Shown here piece by piece: positions 25,801-37,800 of a stretch of 64,000 nucleotides of DNA. Source of the stretch: Chelydra serpentina (lineage: Eukaryota; Chordata; Testudines; Chelydridae). The notes under the pieces are model-generated. The model made no database searches. It saw only the letters and a list, made by a program, of their open reading frames with translations, and had not been told where the DNA came from. Location of the stretch: assembly GCA_037349315.1 (NCBI GenBank), contig JBAIAC010000007.1, positions 3,782,001 to 3,846,000 of the forward strand, in the 5' to 3' direction. The position numbers and the translations under genes are program-made. Numbering within the stretch: position 1 is the stretch's first letter; the number at the start of each line of letters is the position of its first letter.

Positions 25801-28800
25801 CAGAGGGTGGATCGGGGAATACAAGTCTGCCCCCATATCTCAAAGAATAACAATTACAGTTCAGGTAAGTAATCTTTTCTTCTTTGAGTGGTTGCAGACA
25901 TGTATTCCACTCAGGTAACTCACAAGCAGTATCAGAAGGAGATGGGGCTTGAAGTTTCCTTAAAGAGCAACAACAAGGCTGCCTTCCCAAAATTCATGTC
26001 TGATCTGGACGCAGACGTAACAGCATAATGCTTGATAAAAAGATTTATGGAAGACCATGTAGCAGCCCTGCAAATATTCAGTATCGAAATGTCACTGAGA
26101 AATGTGATCGACGTCACTTGGGACCTTGTCAAACGGGCTCTTAATCTCTGACAGATGTCCCCAAACTCTGTATCAACAAGACCAGCCAGTTGTCCACTGG
26201 TAGAGGAGCCACCCCCGACGGGGAAAGCAAATGGCCTACCTCATCCAAAAACCAATATGTAGATGGCATCAGTACCAAGAATGAATGAGCAGTTGGTGCC
26301 TCCAGTACCAAAAGAGGTATCACAATTCCACACAGTACTGACGCAAACGAGAGTTACTGTGACATCCTGGCACCCCAATATTCACCACTGTCATGTCATT
26401 AGGATATGTTTTGTACAAAGTATGCCTTCTGAGGTATCATTCTAAAAGTCTTGGTCCGCTAGACATTACTCTCTCGTTGGATTGTATGTGCTGTATTGTT
26501 GTATGCAAAGTTTTGACGTTTGGCTATGTATGTGTTACTGAAACATGTTTCGGGTTGAAAACACCCACAAGCAGCCTTTTGGATACAACAGTAAAAAGGC
26601 CAAACAATATTAATGGCTTATTGAGGAAGTGCACACAAGCACAAGGATTACCCCAGGAACTGTGTATAATAGAAACCTCTCAGAGATAGCACTACACAAT
26701 GGGAACTGTTTGATCCAGGTCACAGCAAAAGAGCTTTCCAGCAAGTGGAGAGAAGATGTTGTTGTCCCACTTTTATATCATGATGGTACCTTACTCTCCC
26801 TACAACACCACACCTGGAAACACCTGAGGGATAAAGACTGAACGGGGGGGAAGTGATGGCTCCCGGCTAAGGGATTGCTAGCCTATGTATGAAAACCTAG
26901 GAAAATCAAGGCAGCTTGTACCTTAAGAATCTGCCAGCCTGTTTATCACTCAGGGTGAGAATTTGGTAATTCATATCCTACCTAACTAGTGTGTTAAACG
27001 TAGTTTGCGGTTTTGCTTATTTACTAAGGTAATCTGCTTTGATCTGTTTGCTATCACTTAAAATCTTAGTTTTGTTTTGCCTAAAACCGGTGTGTGGAAA
27101 TTATAACTTGGGGCAGAAAGCTGTTGCATATCTCTCTCCACATTGAAGGAGGGGGCAAATTTTATGAACTTACCCTGCACAGTTCACGGTGCAGCACAAG
27201 ACAGTATAATTTGGGGTTTACTCTCCAAAGCGGGGGAGGATACCTTAGGAACTGGGAGGTGCCTTAGCTGACCCTTCCCATGCAGAGCTGATCTCAGCAT
27301 CTGTGTGCATAGCTGCAGCTGGGTGTGTCCCTACCTGTGTGCTGGTGAAAGTGAGAGACCGGGAGCGTGTTTGCAGCTTGTCACACCGTTACAGGGTGAA
27401 AAGGGAGCCCAGGCCAGTTGGTCAGGCAGGCTCAGTGGTACTCCAGTTCCAGGCGGCACCCCAAGATGGGGTGGGGAACCCATCATAGGTACCAATCCCA
27501 AAGGTGAGGTCAGCAACAAAGACATAGTTGGCACTGAAGAAAGCATCTGCACCAGTAGGCTGCTTGCTAAGAAAAAGGATGTTTCCACAACTCTGAGTCT
27601 TAGGCAGAGTAGAATACGGTGCTCATGAACAAGACATCTCTGCGATCAGACCACATGGTGCCGAGAGCACAGCAGAAGCAGCAGCCCTGGCTGCCGAATG
27701 CTCTTGAATTATTGGGGAATCAGGCAAGGAAAGGCAGACCAGGTCTGACACCGCCTGCTATGCCAATGGCATACAGTCAGTGCTAACACTGACATCATGG
27801 GTATTGGACTCAACAGATGCCATAGCCGATACTGGAGTCGGTGGCACAGTGTCCAACTCATCTCGTCATGATGAGTACTGGGAAGCGGTGAGACAGCCCA
27901 GCTCCATCCTGCATACTGGAGGAATCATAGTGCGAGCCAGCACTCCTCTTAGAAGATGAAGAGAAATCCCTGGGTCCTGGAACGGTATCGGTCCGTCTTG
28001 TTGGACCTCTTCCTCAGACGACTAGAGGAAGGTGTATGATCTCCCTTTCTGTTATGTGAAGCACCAGACCTTGTGTTGGAAGCAACATTTCATGTCATCT
28101 CTAAAGGAGAGTGCAGGGCTGGACAGTCTGTGGAGGTCCCTGGTACCAAGGGGGTACTCATGGCCTGCTCTAGAAGGTGTTGCGCTTCAGATGCAAATAG
28201 CTTGTCACCAGTGTTCTCTTTTTAAATGACTTGGCAGACGGAGCGCCCTTTTTTAGATGTGCTCTTTTCCCAGGCACAACAAACACTGTACGTGGAGGTC
28301 ACTATTGGGGACAGCCACCCCACATGACTGACAAGGTTTAACCCTTGGGTTAAACTATGGGTATGTCTACAGAGCAAAAAACCAAAAACCCACAACCCTA
28401 GAGCCCTGCAGGGTGGGAGGGCCCCAGAGTTTCAGCTTCAGCCCGAGCCCAGAAGTCTAACCAGCAGTGAAAGAGCCCTGCAGCCTGAGCCCCGGGAGCT
28501 GGAGTCAGCTGGCATGGGCTAAGCCATGGGTTTTTCTTTGCTGTGTAGACATACCCTGTCTATCCGAACTATTATGACTCAATCTAAGCATACTACTAAG
28601 CTATATACAATAAAGGCCCCCAAAAATAAACAGAGTGAGGTAAACCACCACACTGAATGCTCCAACTCTAGTGGCAGGTGGTGAAAAGGAACTGAGGGGA
28701 GTTGGGTGGCACCATCCTTAAATAAGCCAGGGAGGGGCTAGAGTACTGCCTCTACAGGTATCAGTAGGCAAAGTTTTCCAACACACCTGAGTGGAATACA

Positions 28801-31800
28801 CATCTGCAAACAACCTAAAAAGAATATGTTATAGTTGGGATGGCTTATTCTAGTCCCCATTTTCAGTGGGTTAAACTTTTGACACAGAAAGCTGACAGAT
28901 TTTTTTTAAGATACTCAATCTGAAGATGATTTTTTGCAACTTCTGAAATTCCGTTCAGTTATCTAAGTGTGAAAAGCTTGTTCAGACACTTGTTCACTCA
29001 ATTCAAAGACAGTTTTACTTGACTCAGTACAGTCTTCAGTGAGAAATGGACTATTATGCTAAATTTTGAAGTGGCAGTTAAGAAACAAGGTACTCTGCAT
29101 GTTGTTTCCTTATGATGCAGCAAGTGAAGTTTTGTGTGTGCATATTGAAAGTGAATATCTGCATATTCCCAATAAATGCCTCTGTACTAATTTAAATTAG
29201 GGTTGATGACCAGTAACTAAGTCACTGTGGTTACACATGGTTAAGCAAGCAGGATTTGGCCAGAGGTGCTGAAAATGCACAGGAGTATCTGAACCAGACT
29301 TCTCCAAAACATTTCAGAATTCCATTTTGAAAAAACATGATTACACTGTACATTTGATTACATAAAAACTACCTCAACATGCCATTTCTGTAGCTACATT
29401 TGTTTAAAACTCTTCAGTCAAGTATTATCTTGCAGATACCAGTTAAAACAGTATGACACTCAACGCATAGCTATTAACTAAGACTCCCAAAAAGCCTAAT
29501 AGGCTTGGCCTATGACAAAAAATTAGGCCCATTTATTTTAAAAAGTGTACATGCAGTTTTGTTCACAAATTCCAGGCACAAAACACCTGATGTGGATGCA
29601 CAAGTCTAGGATTTTTGCAGAATACTTTTGCATGCAACCTAACTTGTCTAAAAAACTACTGATGTGCATATATAAAGCTCATGTAAGGGTGCATAAGCTC
29701 TTCTATAAAATCATAAGGCCAAACTTAATCTGTACATTGCTATAAACTACATATGCCAATTCTGAGAAACTGTTTTGGAAGTATATATGTTTTTCTCATG
29801 AAATAACTAGAGACCCTATTCCACACAAAGTTCCCATGTCTATTTAAATACATCTCATCAAAACCATGTTTACGGTAACAAAGAATTTTCTGATCAGAGT
29901 AGCAAGGGCATTGGTCTTTTAAATAAGAATACTAAAATTGGATTAATATTGCTCACATTGAATATTTAAAGTTTGGTTGTAAGCAGAAAGTTCTGAAATT
30001 TCACAATGTGAAGAGTTAAGACTAAATATATTAATATGAAAATTAAAAAAAAAATCAATGCAACAGTAGTTACAAATTAACCTGCAAGTTGCAAACAGAC
30101 CAATGAAGACATAAATCAAAGCAGTGGTTGCTATTTCAGCTACAATACCTACATAGTACAGTTGCTTCTTGTAGACACTCCTGAATCTGTTAATACCTTT
30201 TGTTCAATTTTCATATTTACAAATATCAAGTAACATACCTCTACATTCTCAGCTTTGACCTCTTTTTGCTGTTTTCCCCTACTTGCTGTCTTTTTTTGTT
30301 GTTGGTTACCTAAGGCTGAACAGATTCCATGCCAATTAAAACAGAGAGTTTATGTATACAGCATCTTTCATCAGAAGGTTTCAAATTATTATATAACCAT
30401 GAAAACACAAACAAGTAAAAAATAATGGCATATCACAATGGTTACAGACAGGGAGTAGTTAAAGAAAAGTTGTACAGTTTATACAAAAAGATGCTCTAGG
30501 ATTTAGCAGCATGACGAGAGCCATGCTACCAAGAACTGATATCAGATTTTTTCCCTCCAAAACACAAGATGTTATCCTTTTAAAGGATTTTTGACTCCCC
30601 ATAGGGCTAATACTGAAATATCTAAGGAATTATACTACTCCAGCTTCCCCCAGATAAAATGACAGAACTTGAAGTGACATTGTCAAATAGTTTTGAGTCC
30701 AGAATTTGATCTACTTTCCTCTTGCCACATGGACATACTAGGATTAAAGTCGTGCATGATTACTTGATGTTAGTCATCCATATGATCACAACAGTGGTAG
30801 TAGCCTGTTTAATTCAGGGGGTAAATTCCACACATAATGGACAGATATCTTGAGGACAAGAAGGGATAACATTACTAAACATTTCTCTCTGAGGCCCAAA
30901 GATTGAGGTCCCACTGTTCTGGGCAATCTACAAACACAGATGGAGAGCAGCCCCCACCCCAGACAATGTATTTCTTTTGATTTCTGTTACTAGACAGATA
31001 ATTTATAACCTAAATCTTGTAATGGTTATACACCCAACTAGTAGGACATTAAGCCAGATAAGAAAAAGCACAGGTGTGCCAGCCTTTAATTAACATAAGG
31101 TATAAATAATTCCATATTACTGTATTTCCCCCCAACTCTCTCTAAAGTTGACTTTTGCATATTGAGTTAGACATTGAAATGGAGGCTGCAGTTACAAGGC
31201 CTTCTTTCACAGGAGAAATTACGGATTTCAACATTTAGACCCTTCCTTTCTGTCGGTTTGACACTAAGTTTTCTGTGCCATCTCTGAACACTAACTCTTA
31301 GCTGTACAAGCTGAAATAGTTTTTCTATGAACACCAAGAATATAGGCGTCTTACTGCTCCCACTTACTCATGGTGGTAGCTGGCTTTGACATCTGTTTGG
31401 TCAGCGCAGAGGAGGTTGCTCTGGTGATTCTTAGATTTGAGGCTGTAGGGGCTTCAGGTTGCACCACCACTGCAAGGAATATCATAATTCCCAAGGCTAT
31501 TTCACCATAACTTGCAAGGAGGCAACATTCAAACGATATTATCAATCAATCAATCTAGGCCCAAAGTTCTGGGTTTATAAAAGCCAGCGGTAAATGTATT
31601 GGCATCTGCACAAGATGCAGGTTGCCAGACTTTTTTCCATGCTAATGCAGTTAGTGCTCCCAGAGCACTGAGGGCAGAGATCAATCCTTGCATCAAGACA
31701 GTGCTTTGAGTTGCCAAAGACGGTGCAAAGCCTCAGAATGTATTATGCAGTTCTTAGAGGCCCAATGGGGATCAAAGCCCATTGCACTAGACACAGTACA

Positions 31801-34800
31801 TATGCATAGTAAGAGTCCCTGGTCCTGAAAGTTTGCAATCCAAATAGACCAGACAGACAAAGTAAGAAAAAGTGATTATCATCCCCATTTTACAGACATG
31901 GAATTGACAAAGAGTGACTTGCCCAGGCTTACACAGGAAACACATGGCAGAGCTCGGAATTAAACCCAGACCTCCCAAGTCCCAAACTTGTGCCTTAACC
32001 ACAAAACCGTCTTTCCTCTAAGAATAAGTCTTTGAATACAGTTTTCAGGCAAAAAACTTTAGCCTAGGATCTGAGTGGATAAAAGTTATTGATGTATTTA
32101 AAAATGACTTACATGCTTTTTAACAAAAATAAATCTGTTTACAATTAAATTTATGACAAACTATGCTGAGGCCTATGTGACGGTGTTCCCCATAAAACTT
32201 TATGGGGAGATGCTTATAAATGTATATATGTAACTAGAATATGTTTTATGCTACATGTGCCATGTAACATATCTCTGTGAAAGTTATGACCTACTGAATT
32301 TACTCCTCCTGTTTGTATGCATGTATCATTGTTGTAGTTGGAGTTATGAAGATTGGTTTTATATTTGCTGGTTTTGTACATAGCCTTTGTAAGTGCATGG
32401 GATCATCTTTGGAGCAAAGAATGTGCCTGTTAAATGCGAGCACTTAACAGACAAAAGACGTTGCAGACCTCACTCCCCTAATGTCTTTGTCCTTTGTTCA
32501 GTCTCTTTCAGGTCTCCTTGGGGGGTGGAGAGCTTCTTTCTTTAGCCAGCTGAAGACAAAATGGAAGGGTCTCCCCCGGGCTTTTATAGTCTTTTTCCCC
32601 TCCCTGTGTAACATCCTGTTAGCATGGAGTTTTGGGATCACCTGGGCCAGTCACCTGTCCATGCACCCTTCCGCAACCAGCCTAACCAGTTGCATTCCAG
32701 ACCCGGCCCCAATGTGGATTGGGGTCTGCAACGTCTTTTGTCTGTTAAGTGCTCGCATTTAACAGGCACATTCTTTGCTCCAAAGATGATCCCATGCACT
32801 TACAAAGGCTATGTACAAAACCAGCAAATATAAAACCAATCTTCATAACTCCAACTACAACAATGATACATGCATACAAACAGGAGGAGTAAATTCAGTA
32901 GGTCATAACTTTCACAGAGATATGTTACATGGCACATGTAGCATAAAACATATTCTAGTTACATATATACATTTATAAGCATCTCCCCATAAAGTTTTAT
33001 GGGGAACACCGTCACAGCCTATATTTACTATCACCTATTAGAACCATTTAAGTAAACAAAAAATATGCTGAATCTACATGCCCTTTCTACTACACACTTT
33101 AACGAGTTAAACGCTGCTTTTTTATAAACAGAATCAAGGAAAAACATGGTAACTTGAGGTCAAGCTTTAAAAAAAAAAAGACATAATATAGGTCATGTAC
33201 TGCATCAAGTACTATATCATTTTCCATCTTTATAATGGAGTCAATGTTAGTATTTTGTTTTTCCCAAATAATAGTACTCCCCCCCAACCCCCCTGGTTGT
33301 TCAGAAATGCTTATTAGGAATACTTTTAGTATCATTTTTTTCCTTATGTATCCAACACAGTTAAGGTAGTTTTATTTAATGAAAAACAATATTAAAATGC
33401 TGTTTGCGCATGTTTTTAGTTGAATTACAATTTCCAATTGCAGCTTGACAACTGACTTTTTACTCAGATTGTTATCTAGTAAATTATGAAGCTTATAAGA
33501 AAATAACTAAAGTACTAATACAAAGCATGACTAAAATCAATTATTTACATCAAGGTTTGCTACTTGCTGATTTAAATAATTAAAATCAGCAATTTAAAAC
33601 AATCCATGCTGGAAACTACTAAGATTTTTAAGTGAGTTTGAAAATTTTACACAAATTATCTAAAGGTATTTAAGGAACCTATATCAGAGATATGTAAGGA
33701 CCAGTGCCTACTCTGAATTCACTCTCTCTAAAAATATATATTGCATGTTTTAAAAGTGTATGGAGCCATCACACAGGAAGTCCAATAACTAGACTGATAT
33801 TGTTGGCAAGAACCATTTCTTAATGTATGTGGCTGCTTAGGGTCACATTATACCACGGACCAATGCAACCAGTACCAAATACAGCCACATTTATCTAATT
33901 GGCCTAAAATCTCACAGGGGGCATGAACTCCTGCCTCTGGCATGCAAGACAAATTGTTTTATCTGTAAGCCATTTAGCCTGCTCCCTTCAAAACCATTTT
34001 TCAATGTGTTGAGACACTTTAGGAACTTCAGTTTGAACAAACTCATTCACACATTATAACATTATCTTTTTCGGAAAAGGACTACACTGGATGTGTGACA
34101 CTTACAAAACATGGTCTCTATATTAACATCTGTATTCTCTAAAGCTTTTCTGTTTCAATGACAAGATGTTCTATGGACAGATTTTTGTGTACACTACTTC
34201 AGGGATCTCAAACTCAAACCACCACGATGGCTACATGAGAACTAGTAAACTGGCCCGAGGGCCACATCACTGAAACCTTTTCATACAATGATACAAAAGT
34301 ATAGTCAAAAATGAAAAAAATGAAGAGTAATATAGTATTCTATTAAAAGTCAATGTATTCACTTTTTAAAAACTAATGCAAAGAGGGGTTTTAATAAAAT
34401 ATAAACACTCAGTAATGTTTGGAGCTTGGATGCCAGTGGAGTCGGCGCTATGGCGAGTCACAGGAAATAACTCCGCGGGCCGCTTGAGACCCCTGCACTA
34501 CTTAATAAACCCCCCTATATTTACACATTATCTTGGTTTGAGCAGTTTTTTGGGTAAAAATGTCACTTTTTTTTGGCCAGTCTAATTTGCAGCCTACTCT
34601 GGACTAGATAATAGCAACCTGGCTGTATTAAAGCCTTTGGCCAAACCTATCCTGAAGTTGGTAGCGGTGAGCATATTTTGCACACTGATTATTCATAATA
34701 ATTAGAACTTCTAGTTTTGTTCCAAAACCATGAAGGCAAACTATGATTTGGGTAGAGATGCACTAATTATACAATGGAGCCACAACATAGGGAAAGAGAA

Positions 34801-37800
34801 TGAAACCCTGGAGGCATGAAAACATGCAGCAAGCAAGCTACAGCCAGTAGCCTTAATCTGAAATCTTTCTCAAGGCACAACTAAAGAAAGAAAAATGGTC
34901 AAAAGATATAGAAAGAGAGGGGCTGAGATGCTGGAGTGCTTTGCATGAGATCAGGCATGGCTGAAGTCTGTCTGATGGGCACTATTTCACTGACTGTGGT
35001 TAGGGAAAAAAAAATCTAACCTTTGAACAAAGGGACGGCATAGGTTCTACTGGTATGGAGAGGCTGCACACCTACAGGTGACTCAGTTAAAACATCAAGA
35101 GCTATGGGAAGTCCTGCCTGGGTTGTACTGGAAGTGCGGACTCAAATGGAAATCAGGTGGACAAGTTATTTTTGGAGCACAGGCTTTTACAAAGCATATA
35201 AGCAACGTTTTTCCATAAGATTTAACAGGACAATTTGAAAAGAACATCCCCAGCAGTATTCACAAAGTGAAAGTGAGCAGTCCATTTTGCTCAAGCAGAG
35301 GGAAGTGTAAAAAAATAAAACAAAGCAAATAGGGGAAAAGTAAATTAGACCGAAAATTCACTTTCACAGCAAGTAGTATGCTAGGCAATCCAAGTCCCAA
35401 TGCTATGACCTTTTAACCAAGTGTCCCCTTTCACATGCCAAACCATTTTACATTCCTACCTTTCTTTTTTTCAGTCACTTTGTCTGGACAGGTCTGTCTG
35501 CGTCCAGCTTGGGTAGGGTGCACGCTTTGCCCATTGGTGTCCTGGTCAGCATAGATCTACAAAGAAGGTATGTTTTGTGAAACTTCACCTTTCTAAAAAT
35601 AAAGACGACTAATTCTTTCCCCTTCTTTCATACTTCTTTTGCACCTCTTCTAGAAAGCCCTGATTAGTGTCACTCTGTTTTTAAGTGTTTAAAATGAGAG
35701 ATTAAGGTACCTGAAACAGCTCATTTTAGACATTTCTCTCAATTGTACATTATATACCTCTGACCCTCTCTCAGTTGAATGGGTAAAGAGTGAAGCAAGT
35801 CCTTGAACTGGGTTCCTAAATTACTCTGGAAGTAGGTACTGATTTCTGCTGGACCTTTATGCACATGTAATGCAAGTTAGATGCCAATTCTCAGAAAACT
35901 TTTAGTATATAGAGTGAAAGTTATGAGTAGAGATCCTTCAGATGTAAATTCACATTATGTAAGACAAGATTGTTAGAGAGTTAAAGTGTGACCTCTTTCA
36001 AAGATCATTTCAAATTAAGTTGCCCCCAAAAGTATACAGATAGTGCCCCCAAAAAGTAGATAGTCCAAATACAACATTCAATTAAACCAACAGCAAGACA
36101 GTATTGTCATGTCTCAACCTTGCAGGGTTGTTCAAAGCAGAGAAAGTTAGTCATGAAAGATATCAGAACTAACTGCATCTGAAATACACAAAGTACTCTA
36201 GTCCATAAAGAAGCAAGTCATAACGAAGCAGAACGTGGTTTGAAGTAAACAGCACACAGTATAACTTAGGCTAGGTCTACACTACCCCCCCCTATCGAAC
36301 TAAGGTACGCAACTTCAGCTACGTGAATAACGTAGCTGAAGTCGAAGTACCTTAGTTCGAAGGAAAAAGCACTTACCCGGGGTCCAGACGCGGCGCGCAG
36401 GCTCCCCCGTCGACTCCGCCTACTCCGTTCGTCGAGCTGGAGTACCAGCGTCGACAACGGAGCACTTCCTGGTTCGATTTATCGCGTCTTGACAAGACGC
36501 GATAAATCGAACCCAGAACATCGATCCGACGCGTTCGACGCGACGCGTAAGTATAGACCTACCCTTAGAGACAGTTTAGCCTTTGATGTTAACAACAAAT
36601 TATTAAGTGACAATCCAGTTAGGCATGAAAGGTGCAAGACAAAAACAACTCTGAACTCATTCTTGCTGACAAATCTCCTCCCAGACCTTGGGTCATGGTT
36701 TACAGGACTTTTCCGAACAATTGTTAAGTGAATTATTTTCCTTCTTTTCTTTCTGTGTGTTATTTGGGTAATGTTATAATGTGCAATATGTCTGTGTACT
36801 GCTGTCACCAAAAGCTCTGTTACCCAAGGGAAAACCCAATATCTGTCCCTTCAACTTGATCGTAAACTGCGGAACGGGCCTGACAATTCCAGTTTTGTCA
36901 GGCCCGAGGGGGGACTGTGAAAGTCATAAGCTACAGTGAACCCCCTTAACAGCCAGCAGCTATGGCAACCAGAGGCCACTAGGGGGAAGTAGATGCCGCG
37001 CCTACGCAAGACCTTGCATTTTTACAGTTGTCCTTCGCTTACACAAGAATAGTGTTTTTCAGCTGAGACAACTATCCTATACCAGTTTTTACTGACCAGA
37101 TAGCAGACATCCGAGGTCTAGCTAGCACCAATCAAATGTTAACACACCAGGGCTTTGTCTAAGTGTGTATAAAAGACCTGTAATTTCTGTGTTAATTAGA
37201 GTCCTGTCACTTGGCACAGACTCTCCTTTTTCTGCAAAATAAAATAACTTTCTTTCCTTATCCCTGTCTGGCTGTTATTGGCTCTCAGCTAGGCGGACCC
37301 GATATTTCGGTAACAGTATGCAATGTAACATCTGAGGCCCTTTCAAATGAGACATTAAAAACCAAGAGATCTTGTTCCACTGTGTAAGAACATAAAAATC
37401 CATGGCCTGGCGTTGTAGAAGTAAACACCCATGGTGCACCTAGTGTTTAGGGTGGTCCTCAACCCATTTATGCCATGAAGCCAGAAAGTAACGTACAATG
37501 AGAAAATACAGGTTCAGAAAAGTTATTTATATTCAAAGGATCTATATGCAAGGCTCATCATAGTTCACCAATTCTCCAAGCCAAAGTAATGGCTACTGAA
37601 AGACTTAAATTCCTCCTTCTCCGACCAAAACACGGAAAGATGAACTGAGCAGAAAGAAGTTAGAGAGACAAGGTGGGAGAGGTAATATCTTTTATTGGAC
37701 CAACTTCTGTTGGTGAGACACAAGCTTTTGAGCCACAGGTCTGTGACTTCGGGTCTATGACGAAGAGCTCTGTGTGGCTCGAAAGCTGAGTCTCGCCAAC

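Larger units (their letters stand above)
25585..28830. repeat. Old dispersed repeat, unclassified, with later insertions
   Basis: Begins GTTCTTTAAGATGTGGGTGA and GTATTCCACTCCGG and ends GAGTGGAATACACATCTGC, near-mirror ends. The interior is rich in GGTACC/GTACTG-like words. It looks like a decayed retroelement, but I cannot name the family. It is interrupted at 26358-27487 and 28359-28556. Confidence 0.35.
24606..30238 (-). other. DLGAP5: DLGAP5 intron 6, 5.6 kb
   Basis: The largest intron of the gene. It holds a hAT element (24844-25246) and an old dispersed repeat of about 3.2 kb (about 25450-28830), which is broken up by a SINE, an LTR-like element and a MITE. From 28850 to 30238 it is plain AT-rich DNA in which I recognise nothing. 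Confidence 0.7.
31470..35459 (-). other. DLGAP5: DLGAP5 intron 4
   Basis: 4 kb. Contains a MIR-like SINE (about 31775-32018), the foldback element (32176-33016) and a hAT element (34200-34495). The remainder (33020-34190, 34510-35459) is AT-rich with no recognised feature. Confidence 0.75.

Noticed and set aside
36479..36811. 110-codon open frame antisense to the retroviral remnant
   Set aside because: It runs through the MITE hairpin and the retroviral remnant in the wrong strand and has no recognisable domain.
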